Origin: Tetradesmus obliquus
Taxonomy: Eukaryota; Chlorophyta; Chlorophyceae; Sphaeropleales; Scenedesmaceae
Reading direction: 5' to 3'
Length of the DNA stretch: 64,000 nucleotides
Assembly: GCA_030272155.1 (NCBI GenBank)
Contig: CP126198.1
Coordinates: 496,001 to 560,000 of the forward strand
Position 1 is the first letter of the stretch. The number at the start of each line of letters is the position of its first letter. The notes under the pieces were generated by a model. The model had not been told where the DNA came from. It saw nothing but the letters and a program-made list of their open reading frames with translations, and searched no databases. Both the position numbers and the translations under genes were made by a program. This document shows positions 12,301 through 25,036 of the stretch, in pieces.

Positions 12301-13353
12301 GAACCACAACAGCGGCAGCAGCAGCAGGTGAGTGATCACGGCAGAGCAGATTTTGCTGTGCGATCTGGCGCCAACAAGCATCCAAGGTTCACACGCACCT
12401 GCTTAGCGAGCTGGTCAAAGGTGCCGCTGACCACCTCCGCCTCCCAACTGCTGCTGACCGCACAACATACACACCACGCAACACACGCACTAGAGAGCCG
12501 CACCTGTGATCAGACCAGACGCTGCCGCATCTGCTTTGTGAGCTGTTCGGCCGTGCTGCACCTGCCGTGGAAGCTGGTCGAACACACACAAACAGCACAA
12601 ACCTTATACTCAATTATTGGACCGGTCAAACGTGCCGCACCTGCTTCGCCAGCTGGTCAAACGTGCCGCTGACCACTTCCGCCTCCCAGCTGCTGCTGGC
12701 CACACCACCTACACACCACACAACACCCACACACTTAGGAGCCACACCGTTACTCGATCCGGACGTTGCCGCACTTGCTTTGCAGGCTGGTCCAAGATAC
12801 AAATGCATAAGGCCAAACATAACTATTTAATTTTTTGCACGGTCAAACATGCCGCACCTGCTTTGCGAGCTGGTCAAACGTGCCGCTGACCACCTCCGCC
12901 TCCCAGCTGCTGCTGGCCACACCACCTACACACCACATGACACACGCACTGCAGAGCCGCACCATTCATGCAACCAGATCTCACTCAACCTGCTTAGCGA
13001 GCTGGTCGAACGTGCCGGACATGCTTTGCTAGCTGGTCTTACACAATAATCCCACAAAGCTTTTCAATATGTCAACTTTCTCACATGGGCGGTCAAACGT
13101 GCCGCACCTGCTTTGCGAGCTGGTCAAACGTGCCGCTGACCACCTCCGCCTCCCAGCTGCTGCTGGCCACAGGCATGCCTGCTGCGCCCTTGCTGCTGCC
13201 AAACAGGTAGCCAGTCAGCGCAGGCAGGTTTGACAGCTGCAGCGTCTTGTCCACATATTTGCTGTTGCGGGAAAGGGCCTCGCCTACGAGGCTGATGCAG
13301 ACCTGCCGCTGCGCCTCTGCGTCCTTGGACATCTCAACCTACAAAATCAGCAG

Positions 13354-13390
<37 letters not shown>

Positions 13391-16300
13391 GGTGAGATGG
13401 CCTCGCCAACCAGGCTGATGCAGACCTGCCGCTGCGCCTCAGCAACCTTGGACATCTCAACCTGCAGCAGCAGCAGCAGCAGTGGGGGGTGCGAACAGTG
13501 TTCATCAGTCAACTCACATGCCTGCTGACACCCGAACCAAACAAGCTGGCTCTCAGGTATTTGAGTGCAATCTGCTCGAAAAGCTGCACGGTTTACATTA
13601 TGTACCTTCACCTTGACCTTTGCCAGCTGCCGCCGCAGCGCCCCCAGCGCAGCCAGCTCCCCCTCAGCACTTCCTACTGCCGCAAAGTTCACACCAAGAC
13701 TTCTCAAACTTCCCACCTTGAACTTTGCCAGCTGCCGCCGAACGGCCCCCAGCGCAGCCAGCTCTCCCTCAGCAGCAGCAATCTCTCCTTGTAGCCGCAC
13801 TCTTGCTGCCTCCATCAGAGCATCAGCAACAAACAGCGGCGTCTGCAGCTTTAGCCGCAGCCCCTCGCCGCCGCTGCGCATGCTGCTGCTGCTGCTGCTG
13901 CTGCTGCCGGCGCTGCCGACAAGGAAGTCGTAGATGAACTTCTCAAACTCGCCGAACCTGCGAGCAGTGAGAAAAGCAGCACGGGTGTAATGGAGATTGA
14001 CTTTGCAGGGTGTGCGACAGCAGTGCCACCTCAGTGACGTCATATGTGCGTTGCTGTGATGCAAACAGACCGGCAACGCCAGTCAATGCCAGACCCCAAA
14101 GACCCGTGTTGGCCAAGAGACACATACCAGTCAGGATACAGCAAGCAGACTTGCTAGGGAGCAACTGAAGGAGCGGAGCAGCTGTTACAGGTGCCAGCCA
14201 GCAGTGCACTCACATACGCACAAGCCTGCTGCATGTCAGCGGGCCACTGCGCGCTGCAAGATGTGCGGATGGCCGCTGCTGCTGCTGTGGTGAGGCCTTG
14301 ATGCTTGGCGCTGCTGCAGTGGGATGGAGGCATGACGCTGCTGCTGCTGCTGCTTCTGCTGTGCTGGGTGAGCCGGGTGCACTAGGTGTGGGGGTGTGCG
14401 CAAGGCAAAGGCGACAGCAGCGCACACAGCTCTTGCACACACACCGAGTTACTGGTTCAGCGCACCCAGCACATGCCGTCAAGCCTTGCAGACTGCTGCA
14501 ACCATTTATCCTAACTTCTCAAACCCCCCACCCCCAATTTGGAGTTTCCCCACCTGCTCTGCTGCCAGCCTGGTTGGCAGCTCAGTAGCTCGTCCTCCCA
14601 GGAGTCCAGCACTCCACCAAACCAGCCCATCCCAACACAAACCCTAAACCACATCTCACCCCACTCACCAAAACAAGGAATCCTTAACCTTAAATCCTCT
14701 TACCTGCTCTGCTGCCAGCCCAGTTGGCTGCTGAGCAGCTCGTCCTCCCAGGAATCCAGCACCCCTCCAGACCAGCCCATCCCATCACAAACCTTGAAAC
14801 ACACCCCACCCTGCTTCCTAAACCCTACACCCTTTCCTGTCATTCACCTGCTCTGCTGCCAGCCTGGTTGGCTGCTCAGTAGCTCATCTTCCCAGGAGTC
14901 CAGCACCCCACCACAATGCCCCGCCCCCAGCCCAGCTTTGCTGTCACAACCCTGCTTCCAAAAACCCTCAACCCTAAGCTCAAACCCAACTTTCAAACCT
15001 CAACACCCCAAACCCCACCTGCTCTTCTGCCAGCCTGGTTGGCTGCTCAGCAGCTCGTCCTCCCAGGAGTCCAGCACCCCTCCAGACTGCCCCGAGCCGC
15101 AGCCCAGCTTTGCTTTCAGGGCCGCACGGCCGCTGATGGGCAGCACTGCAGGACTGTCCAGCTGCAGCAGCTTGGAGGCGTTGCTGGACACGAAGCTTAG
15201 GACCTGAGAGACCTCCTCTTCGCTGTCCAACATGTCAACCTGGTGTGCGGCAGTGTGGCAGCAGCAGAAGTGGCAGCAGGAGCAGCAGAGTCAAACGTGA
15301 GGCAGTGCTGGACAGGAAGCTCAGCACGTGGATGACCTCCTCCTCACTGGCAAGCATGTCACCCTGAGGGGCAGCAGCAGCAGCAGCAGCAGCGTTGCAC
15401 ACGAGGGGTGAGTGGCTAGTACGCGGTGCTCTTGATGTGTTGGGGAATGTGCTGCAAAGTAGCTGCACCGGCTGGCGAACACGCAGCATTTCTGCAGGTC
15501 ATCATAATGACAACCTAAGCTGCAGTCACAGCGACCAGCACACAATCTACCTGCTGTGCAGCCACAGGGACCGTAACATGCGACAGCGAGCAGCAGCGGC
15601 AGCAGCGGCAGCAGCAGCAGCGCCCCACCTTGTCGACCACGGCGACCACCTTCTTGCGCCACAGTGCATATGCACGAACACCACACATGTTACACACCTG
15701 AGACATCATTAGAATATCTGGCATTGCTGCAACATTTAAAACCTGCCCCACCTTGTTGACCACGAAGACCAGCTTCTTGCGCCGCAAATGCAAATGCACA
15801 CATGCATTTCTAATCTATTTTTTGTCTGCCAAGGCACCCCAACACACCTTGTTGACCACGAAGACCACCTTCTTGCGCCACTGCCGGATGTACTTTAGGA
15901 AGGCCAGCTCGCTCTCACTCAGGGGGCGGTCAGCAGACAGCACAAACAGCACCAGGTCGGCGCGGGGGACATATTCCTCAGTCAGCCGCTGCTGCCGCTC
16001 CAAAATGACGTTGGTGCCTGCAGCAGTTGCAGCAAGCACAGTCGAGGGTTCAGGTGGTGACGGGAGTAAGACAGCATAAACAGCACCAGGTCAGCGCGCG
16101 GGACTTATTCTTCCGTCAGCCGCTGCTGCCGCCCCAGGATCACATTGGTGCCTTCATCATGTGTGCAGTGGTCGCAGGCAGGTTAACAACAACAAGCATA
16201 TGATGATTTCGCTGAACAGGGGCATGTGCTCTTTGATCAGCCGCTGCTGCCGCTCCAGGATGACGCTGGTGCCGTGCAGTGCTTGAAGGCAAGCACTGAG

Positions 16301-19300
16301 ACCAGTCACTTGCACAACTGCACTTCCTTTATGTGCGCATCCCACCTGGCGTGTCAACAATGTTAATCTCCCGCAGCATCACCGCCGCTGTGCTGCTAAT
16401 GCTATGATTAACAGATGGTCACTGAAACAGTTACACTATGGTTGTATGCACACCCCACCTGGCGTGTCCACAATGTTCATCTCCCAGATCAGCGCCACCG
16501 CTGTGCTGTTCATGCTTCTACTTTGAACAATGTCACTAACACATTCTGCAAAGGTTTGCATCCCACCTGGCGCGTCGACGATGTTCATCGCCCGCAGCAG
16601 CGCCGCTGACTGTGCTGCTGAGGCTTTAAGTTTCAAAGGTCGTCAGTTATACGATTGCACCTCTTTTACAAGCGCATCCCACCTGGCGTGTCCACGATGT
16701 TCATCTCCCGCAGCAGCGCAGCCGCAGTGCTGCTTATGATATGGAGAAACAAAAAATTACGCAGTTGCACAAGCATGACTGATACATAGTTGGCATTATT
16801 TGTTTTGACACGCGTCTCACCTGGCGTGTCCACAATGTTCATCTCCCGCAGCAGCGCAGCAGGCAGCCGCCGCACGAAGAGCCCGTCCGACTGCTGCACC
16901 AGCTCAGGCTGCTGCTTGGGCGAGGCGGGGTCGGCATACCTGCGGTCAAATGGCGGTCAAAGATGCGGTCAAACATATGGTCAGTGTTTGACCAGCAGTT
17001 TGACCCGCTTACTACGACAAACATTTGGGCATGTCATTTTTTACAAAACTCAACAAAATTGTATTCGCCGGCATCCGCCAGCATCAGGATGGATTGCATA
17101 ATGATGAGACTGGCAGAGCCGCTCACTTGAGCACGCTGATCTCTTTAATTGTTGGCAAGATGCCGTCTGCCAGGAACTTCTCGCCCAGCAGCGCATTGAT
17201 ACCGCGCAGTAACACACACGGTCAAACATTCAACCAGCCCACCCTATCAGAACAGACACACAGGCACAGCAGACACATCCACCGTGAAACCACAGACGAC
17301 TCATTAAAAAGATAACCAGCGATTGGGGTGCAAGGTAGCAACCCATTATGCAGTGTGAGGGCCTCGCTCACCTGAGCACGCTGATCTCGTTGGTGGTTGG
17401 CAGGATGCCGTCTGCCAGAAACTTCTCTCCCAGCAGTGCGTTGATCACTGTGGACTTGCCGCTGTTGAACTCGCCCACCGCGACAAACGATTGACACAGC
17501 ATATCAGAACACCTAAACAAAACTGGATTTGCCGGCATCTGCCAGCATCAGCTGGAATATGAAGACTGCAGAAACTGACAGAATCGCTCACTTGAGCACG
17601 CTGATCTCGTTGGTGGTTGGCAGGATGCCGTCTGCCAGGAACTTCTCTCCAAGCAGCGCGTTGATGACTGTGGACTTGCCGCTGTTGAATTCGCCCACCA
17701 CCACCACCAGAAACACGTCGTCCAGGTTGGTGATCGCGTCCCGTAGCAGCGGCAGCTCGTCCATCTGCAAAGTAACACACATAGGATAATATACATTGCG
17801 TACACATGACTCAGTGTCTGATCAAGATGATTCAAGGGTGGAAGGATAAGAAGGTAGATCCTATGCTGGCTGATGCGCAACCACGACAACCAGAAACACG
17901 TCGTCTAGGTTGGTGACCGCGTCTCGAAGCAGCGGCAGCTCGTCCATCTGCAAAGTAAAACACATATAAAATGACACACACACATGGGGCACATATGACT
18001 TAGTAACAAATCAAGATGATTCTTTGACGGAAGATTGAAAGGTGGATCCTATGCTGGCTGATGCGCAACCACGACAACCAAAAAGACGTCTAGGTTGGTG
18101 ATCGCGTCTCGTAGCAGCGGCAGCTCGTCCATCTGCAAAAGTGACGCACAGGAAATAACACGCACATGACACATGTCTGACTCGGGGTAACGAATTAAGA
18201 TGATTCATTGTGTATAAGATGAGAGGGGATCTAAGGCGCTGTAATTCACCACCTCCATCACAGCAGACTTCAGATACACTTGCCACTGCCGTGTGCATTG
18301 ACCCACACCCTACATACCTGAGGAGCCACCTCTTCCAGCAGCGCAGCTACCAGCTGCCTCACACTTTGATGAAAAAACCATTCACATGCACCTGCTACAG
18401 ACGTGTGCGCAGCATCCCCACACTGCACATACATGAGGTGCCACTTCTTGCAGTAGGCACCTGCTGCTTTCCAATCACTTGAAGCAAATTCTACATACAC
18501 CTTTCACATGCCATGTGTGAAGTACATCCACAAATCACACACCTGAGGGGCCACTTCTTCCAGCAGCGCCGCCACCTGCTGCAGCAGCTTGCGCTCCTCA
18601 GCTATCATGCTCTCCTTGCTCGCATTCAACACTCCCCGACAACGTTTCACACTCCCAAGGCCACTCCTGTCTGCTGCCTGCTGTTTTTGCTAACTAGCCA
18701 CGGCAAGACACGTGCCCTCTCACACACCGAGGGCACGCTGCAAGATGCTGTGGACCATGCGACTGCCATGTTTGCCCTTACCGTAACCCTTATAACCCAC
18801 ACCCCACGCACCTGAGGCGCAACCTCTTCCAGCAGCGCCGCGACCTGCTGCAGCAGCTTGCGCTCCTCAGCTATCATGCTCTCCTTGCTCGCATTCAACA
18901 GCCGCCGCAGCGCACTGCCGCCAGCTGGCACCTTGACCGTTGTAGCGCTGCCACTCGGCGGCGCTGCTGCTGCTGCTGCACCACTGCTGCTGCTGCTGCT
19001 GCCGCTCCAATCTGCCGAGCTGCTGTCCCCAACTGCTGCTGCTGCTGCCTCAGGGGTGTGGCCCTGAGTTAAAGCCTGCAGCAGCACGCCAACTGCTGCT
19101 GAGGTGGCCGCAGAGTCAGCACTGGCAGTGGCAGCAGCAGCAGCGTCGGCAGCAGCAGCAGCAGGCTGCAGCAGCTGCAGCGGCATGCAGAAGCCGTCTG
19201 CGGGCGCTGCCAGGCTCGGCAGCTGCTGCTGCAGGGAGGCTGGGCTGCAGCTGGCGCCTGCTGCTGCAATGACTGGGATGGCGTTGCCGCTGCGCTGCTG

Positions 19301-19833
19301 GCTGCGGGCTGCGGTGAGGTCAGAGGCCTGCGGCAGCCCGCCGTCTGCGCCCTGCAGAAGCAAAAGCAGGTCGATTTAGGTGCAGCAGGCAGATCCGCAT
19401 TTGAGTGGGATTGGGAGGTGCAATGTCGACAGTCACAACCTCACCAGTGCTGTACTTTAGCTCGACGCTTCATTCAGCAGACTGGCGATCTGAGTAAGTG
19501 TGTGCCAGGCACCAACGCTGAGGGTAGGCAGAAAGAGGCACAGCAGCAGTGCACAGCTGCTGGCATCCATTGCTCGTTTGGTGTGTAAGCACAGCACACT
19601 GTGCCAAATATAACAAATTGAAAAAAAGCTGGCTGACAAGCACACCCAGAGTGACAGTATGTTACAAACATGTTGATTCAAACAGGGCTGTCTGCAAGTG
19701 TGCCCACCTGCAGCAGCACAAAGCTGGCACCGTCTGCTGCTGCCGCCACTGCTGCCTCTGCGGATGACACCATCTGCCCCAGCAGCAGCGGCCCCTGCTG
19801 CATCTTGCGCGCCACCACCACGGGAACACCTAC

Positions 19834-19864
<31 letters not shown>

Positions 19865-20791
19865 CGGCAGCACACTGAGCACATGTGCAGCTGCAAGACG
19901 CCAGCAAAAGCGTCAAGCAGAACTCCTGCTGTGAATTGCATTCACCTCAGAAAGCTGAGGACGGTACAAGCATAGCTTGCATGTACATCACGGCATGCTG
20001 CAGCCATTCTGACCGCCTCTTGTTGCTGCCGCTGAAGCCGCTAGCACTTGTGCAGTACCGTCGCCATTGTGCTCTGTTCATCAACACAGCCCAGACACAG
20101 CATTTGCTGGTGGCCACACCAGGAGCTACCTTGACAAGCTAGGCCTCAGCTGCAGCTGCAGCCCCAACAGCTGATCTCAGTGAAAACTGTTTCAATCTCC
20201 AACACACTTCATGCACACAGGCAGCGCACCTGTGGGCGACAGCACCACGCCCTCCGCCCCAACAGCAGCTGCGATGTCCAGCCGGTCCAGCAGCAGCAGC
20301 GCGGCGCGCTCCCGCAGCAGCTCCTTAAGTTTGACCGCAGCCTCGTACAGCGCTGCTGCGCTGTCACTGCCATCTAGCACAACTGCTGTAGCGCCTGCTG
20401 TGACTGCATCGTTGACTTGGTCAAGCAGCTGCGGCGCCAGCTCAGCATCAAGCAGCGAACCAGCTTGCAGGAAAACTAGCAGCGCTGGCAGCTCCATGCG
20501 GGCCTGCCGCTGTCCTGCAGGGAAGATGCCTACGCCTGCTGCTGCGGCTGAGCTACTGCTGGAGCTGCAGGGCCAGGGGCCCCGGTTTGGGTGTGTAGCA
20601 GTGAGCAGGTTACTGCTGCTGGCTGCAGTACTGCTGATGCTAGCGCTGCTGGTGCTGGTGCTGCTGATGCCCAGCCTCGCAGGCTGCAAGCAGCGGCCAT
20701 ACGCTGCGATGGAGAATGCTGGTCTGCTGGAAATGCATGGCGATTGGCAGCTGATGCTGTTGGCCAGAGGCCTTCGAGTCAGGCACTGCAT
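9303..20791 (-). CDS. FZL: FZL, dynamin-like plastid GTPase (C-terminus unresolved)
   Basis: Twelve exons join in phase: 20791-20230, 19829-19708, 19351-18812, 17764-17592, 16939-16821, 16017-15848, 15239-15019, 13957-13717, 13338-13108, 12030-11685, 10704-10511, 9469-9303 (over 1,028 residues). Order: plastid transit-like leader; thiamine-phosphate-synthase-like domain (~110-230), also present in Arabidopsis FZL; Ala/Ser linker; GTPase with G1 GEFNSGKST (~432-440), G3 DTPG (~502-505) and G4 NKVD (~561-564); helical middle; a hydrophobic stretch (~908-945, LALTVAGLASYVAVLN); and a coiled-coil end. In plants FZL acts at thylakoid and envelope membranes in membrane remodelling. The last exon or exons lie below 9303; a frame at about 8270-8090 (LQAMQKRAAQLQRMQ) is a candidate but its phase does not match. 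Introns hold more than thirty partial exon copies. Confidence 0.88.
9420..9999 (-). repeat. FZL last-exon head array
   Basis: The acceptor and first ~65 bases of the same exon (ESDTAVEATTSQVLQQVAPL) occur five times (intact near 9405-9469; copies near 9542-9597, 9662-9727, 9785-9853 and 9918-9985). Spacing is about 120-130 bp and the intron parts are conserved as well (cagagccgcacgaggatga). Confidence 0.88.
10305..11010 (-). repeat. FZL membrane-segment exon: head and tail copies
   Basis: The intact exon is 10704-10511. A tail copy (KGKVARVAGNFADSV) lies downstream at about 10308-10385. Two head copies (GAQGLGLLAASWLKGGLEDLLAL) lie upstream at about 10747-10857 and 10893-11008. The first of the head copies has lost part of the frame; the second runs into intron after AVLN. 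Each keeps a functional-looking splice site. Confidence 0.85.
11255..12290 (-). repeat. FZL exon 12030-11685: head and tail copies
   Basis: Tail copies coding AARMLLEEELREAFLGTAG occur at about 11262-11345, 11418-11485 and 11550-11612, besides the intact one at 11685-11750, spaced ~135 bp. Head copies (VAEHAAWLATNCSNQL) lie upstream at about 12105-12158 and, more decayed, 12245-12280. Confidence 0.85.
12395..13465 (-). repeat. FZL exon 13338-13108: head and tail copies
   Basis: Tail copies coding SSWEAEVVSGTFDQLAKQ recur at about 12398-12460, 12637-12700 and 12856-12920, with a decayed one at 12990-13025; spacing is ~220 bp. One head copy (VEMSKVAEAQRQVCISLVGEA) lies upstream at 13386-13461 and runs into a CAG tract. 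Confidence 0.85.
13605..13685 (-). repeat. FZL exon 13957-13717: tail copy
   Basis: A single partial copy of the exon end (EGELAALGALRRQLAKVK) with its donor, about 110 bases downstream of the intact donor. Confidence 0.8.
14550..15365 (-). repeat. FZL exon 15239-15019: head and tail copies
   Basis: Tail copies coding LDSWEDELLSSQ and the following donor occur at about 14552-14620, 14701-14770 and 14847-14915 besides the intact one, at ~148-bp spacing. The intervening intron pieces carry telomere-like CCCTAAA variants. One head copy (DMLASEEEVIHVLSFLSS) lies upstream at about 15294-15362. Confidence 0.85.
15628..16280 (-). repeat. FZL G4 exon: head and tail copies
   Basis: The intact exon is 16017-15848. 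Tail copies coding RKKVVFVVNK lie at about 15630-15665 and 15752-15785. Head copies (TNVILERQQRLTEEYVP) lie at about 16080-16152 and 16195-16275; the first has an in-frame TAA and cannot be coding. Confidence 0.85.
16340..16870 (-). repeat. FZL G3 exon tail array
   Basis: The exon end coding LLREMNIVDTPG, with its donor, is present five times: intact at 16821-16870 and copies near 16680-16730, 16565-16615, 16457-16507 and 16344-16394, at ~112-120-bp spacing. The intact copy is the upstream one; the rest sit in the intron. Confidence 0.88.
17120..18140 (-). repeat. FZL P-loop exon: head and tail copies
   Basis: The intact G1 exon is 17764-17592. Tail copies coding from the P-loop (FNSGKSTVINALLGEKF) to the donor lie at about 17369-17490 and, shorter, 17125-17212. 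Head copies (MDELPLLRDAVTNLDDVFL) lie upstream at about 17880-17952 and 18073-18135. None of the partial copies has both the acceptor and the donor side. Confidence 0.88.
18315..18905 (-). repeat. FZL exon 19351-18812 tail array
   Basis: The exon end coding MIAEERKLLQQVAALLEEVA recurs at 18542-18631 (about 90 bases, nearly perfect), and shorter at about 18318-18360 and 18430-18462. Each copy ends in a GT donor. Confidence 0.85.
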
Positions 20792-21313
20792 CCTGAGTGC
20801 ACACGGCTTGCAGATGCTTGAGTTACAGAGATGCTCGGATACGTCAAGTAAAACGTCAAATCATTGAACAGCTTCAACTGGCAAGATCGTGACTTTGTGC
20901 AGTGTGGATGTTGGTGCGAAGCGAAGCTCCAGGGCCAACGACCTTACATTGGCTACGAGATGTGAGGATAATCAGTCTCGTGCGCCTGAACGGAACACCA
21001 GCAACAGGCACACCTAGGATCTGTCCTAACATGCCAGGTCTCGACCCTGTTGTTGGTGATGCAAAAGGGTCATCAGCTATTTTGTCGTTTGTCTAAGCCT
21101 TTTTTGTAATCAGCATTGAGGGAGAGGAATCTGTGAGCGATTCCGACAACAGCAGTTCCTTGGCAGTTGCAGAGAGCAGCAAGGAAGCAGGATCCGTGAA
21201 GACACATCCGAACAACCTAGCACTTGCGAAACAGCTTGATCACGAGCATTAGCACTTGTTTGCATATGCCGTAAAGCTTCTTATCCCTAGCCACCTGCTT
21301 GTCAGGCCAGGCC
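20792..21313. promoter_or_regulatory. Divergent promoter region of FZL and the 21314 gene
   Basis: The start codons of the minus-strand FZL gene and the plus-strand gene at 21314 are only 522 bases apart, so both promoters and 5' UTRs must share this stretch. No TATA box stands out. Head-to-head placement suggests possible co-regulation, which is inference only. Confidence 0.45.
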
Positions 21314-24300
21314 ATGTCTGAGCAGCAGCAGGGCGAAGACTTAGCTGCAACTGACAGAGCAGCAGCTCCTAACACCACCTTTCTTAGCAAGTACCTGCAA
21401 GGCTTAGACTCTGGGAACAAGCGGGCCATCGCTCGCAACGCTGCCAGAGGAGCGCAGCAGGTGAGCCCTGCAGCAGCTGCTGATGCAGGCCAGGCACATA
21501 GATTTGTTGCAACAAGACACAGCCACAGCGCTGAATGCATGCACTTGATGCCTTGGATGTTCATCAAGCTGTACAGCTGCTAGCTGTGTTTGCAACAAGG
21601 TACCAGTGTGAAGTTTCAGGGGTGTTGTCAGCGCTTGCCATGCCAACAAGTGCTGCTGCTGACATGCTGGGGATAGCAGCAAGTCCAGCTGTTGACTTGC
21701 GTCCGACTTGCAGCTATCGCCAGCATGGCAGCAACGTACAAACCTGTGCAATGTCCTGCAACTGCCTTGTGCACCTCGAGTGTGGCACGGCATGCATCGC
21801 CTGTTCCTGCATCACAACATCATTTTACACTGTGTCCTGGATATCTGTGCCAGCCACCTTGTGCATGATCTGCAGTGCTGACTGATGTCATGCAGCACAT
21901 ACAGCTGCATGCCTACACTCCAAAAGCATTGCAGGAGAAAGTGCCTGCTTCAAAAGTGCAACCCTGCAAGCAGCTGATGCTGGACTCATCAAGTGACAAC
22001 ATACTAACAAAATAACAATGTTTGAACGTCTCCTGCAGGCTGTCGGGGCGAGCGGCGCTGCAGCGCTGCGCCCCACACTGCACAAGGCAGCAGGCAGGGG
22101 CGTCGACTCTGTACGTCGAGCCGTGCTGATGTCTGCTGAGCAGAGCAAGCACACACTGTGTGTGGCACTGCTGCGAGAGGTGTGTGATGCTGACTGCAGC
22201 AGCAGCGTCGCGCAGCAGCACACTGTATGCTGGCTTTTGCTGATGTCAGCTGAGCAGAGCAAGCACACACTGTGTGTGGCGCTGCTGCGAGAGGTGTGTG
22301 GTGCTGATTGCAGCAGCAGCGTCGCGCAGCAGCACACTGTATGCTGGCTTGTGCTGATGTCTGCTGAGCAGAGCAAGCACACACTGTGTGTGGTGCTGCA
22401 GCTGCTGCAGCTGCGTGACCCGCAGCAGCAGTGTGCCGGTGCACAAGTATGGCAATCATGTGCCTTCTCACAGTGCGGGTGGCATGCACGAGGCAGCGGA
22501 GCAGTGGCTTGTACAGGCTGTGCCGCTTGCGCTAGCTTGGTGCAGCCTTTCCTGCAAGCATTGGATGCCAGATAAGCAGCAGGGTGCAGCAGTGCTGTGG
22601 CATTGCTTTCAAGTGCAATGGTGATCCGGAAGCTCGCGCGCCTGCATGCGCTGCAGGAATCAGACACAAGGCTGCATGCCTGCTCATAGCACTACCAGGC
22701 GTGGGCCCTCAGCGCCCAGCGCTATGCTGGTTTCTTTTCTGAATGACATGTCACGCATGCCATGTCCGCAGTCCGCCTGTGCATGCGCATCTGCAACAAG
22801 GAGTGCCCCCATCGCTGCATGACACCCACCGCCTTGTGCGCCTGCACGCATCCTCACACGCATTCATCTGCCTGCACCCATCAAGCCACCCATCAGACAG
22901 GTAGCGCAAGTTGTTGGCTACAGCCTGCTGCACGACACGCCCTGCCCCCCGTGCCCACCCCCTACGCTCACAAACCCGCAGGTGGCGCAGGTCTTTGGCT
23001 ACAGCCTGTCTGTGACAGTAGATGGCCAGGAGCAGGAGGCTGTAGCAGAGCAGCTGCAGCCGCTGCCGCTGGGCGCGATGCACGTCAAGCTGAGCACCCA
23101 TGCGCCTGTTCACATCCACACACCCATCATCGCACATGTGGCGCAGGTCTCCGGCTACAGCCTGCTGCATGACGCGCACTGCCCCTTGCCCCCACCCCCT
23201 AAACCCTTAAATCCGCAGGTGGCGCAGGTTTTTGGCTACAGCCTGTCTGTGACAGTAGATGGCCAGGAGCAGGAGGCTGTAGCAGAGCAGCTGCAGCCGC
23301 TGCCGCTGGGCGCGATGCACGTCAAGCTGAGCACCCATGCGCCTGTTCACATCCACACACCCATCATCGCACATGTGGCGCAGGTCTCCGGCTACAGCCT
23401 GCTGCATGACGCGCACTGCCCCTTGCCCCCACCCCCTAAACCCTTAAATCCGCAGGTGGCGCAGGTTTTTGGCTACAGCCTGTCTGTGACAGTAGATGGC
23501 CAGGAGCAGGAGGCTGTAGCAGACGCAGCAGATGCAGAGCAGCTGCAGCCGCTGCCGCTGGGCGCGATTCACATAAGGCTGAGCACCCATGTGCCTGTTC
23601 ACATCCACACACCCATCATCGCACATGTAGCGCAAGTTTTTGGATACAGCCTGCTGCATGACACGCTCTGCCCCCTGTGCCCACCCCCCAAACCCTTAAA
23701 CCCGCAGGTGGCGCAGGTTTTTGGCTACAGCCTGTCTGTGACAGTAGATGGCCAGGAGCAGGAGGCTGTAGCAGACGCAGCAGATGCAGAGCAGCTGCAG
23801 CCGCTGCCGCTGTGCGCGATTCACGTCAAGCTGAGCAGCGGCGCGGCAGCAGCAGCGCAGCAGCAGCGGCAGCAGCACTTGGAGGCGGCTGCGGCAGTGG
23901 GGCGGGTGAGCTGCTGCTGGCGTTGTCTTCTTTTGCTTTTTGTGTAGCAGCAAACACTTGTTATTCTGAATGGCTGCTGCATGCTGTCTTGCTGCGTCAG
24001 AGGACCCAAATGAATATTGCAGGGAGGCAGCCACTGCAGGATGCTTGTACGGCCCCCAACACACCTGACGTCTGCCCTTGCACTGTGCGTGCAGGCTGCA
24101 CCTACTGCTTCTCGCCCCTCCTTCTGCGTTCTGAAAGGATTGCTGCTGCTGCTGCTGCTGCTGCTGCTTGCTGTGCTGCTTGCTGTGCTGCTTGCTGTGC
24201 CGCCAGCTGCACCTGGCCAGCCACCACCACAGGCTGCAGCTGGCTGCCTTTCGAGCTATCGGCCTGCCTGGCAGCAGGGCCAACTCAGTGGCAGCAGCAG

Positions 24301-25003
24301 CACGGCTGCGGGCGCTGCGGCGCGCCGGCAGCGGCAATGTGCAGCAGCAGCAGCAGCCACAGCAAGATGGAGACCGGCCTCAGGAGCAGCAGGCTCTTCG
24401 GCAGGCGCGGCAGCAGCAGGATAAGAAGCTGAAGCAGCAGCAGCTGCAGCTGCAGGCGCAGCGGCAGCAGCAGCAGCAGCAGGCTGCAGCAGATGATGAT
24501 GGGGACAGCAGCGAATATGAAGAGGTGCTCCAAGATGATGAAGATGCAGGAGTGCATGACAAGCAGCAGCAGCAGCAAGGTGATTCAGATGAGGATCTAG
24601 CAGCAGCAGCAGCAGCTGGCAGCCGGCGAGCAGTTAGCAATGTGGCGGCAGCAGCAGCAGCAGCTGCAGCAGCAGCAGCAGCTGCAGCAGCAGCAGGTAG
24701 CAAAGAGGCTGGTGATGACGATGGTGATGCTGCTGCACCAAAAGCTAGTGTGTTTGCTCGGTTAGGAGCAGGCAGCACCGCTGGAACATCCGCTGCAGGC
24801 TCGCCAGCCGAAGCAGCTGCTGCCAGCACTCCCAAGCAGCAGCAGCAAGCAGCAGCAGCAGCAGCGCCTGCCAGCAGGGTCAGGACGCCAAGGCCTGCAG
24901 GTGCAGCTGCTGTAGCTGCTGCAGCTGCCGCTGCTGCTGCAACTGGCTCAGGCAAGACCCCTGATCCAGCCCGCAGCAGCAGTGTGCCGAAAACACCCGG
25001 GTC

Positions 25004-25036
<33 letters not shown>

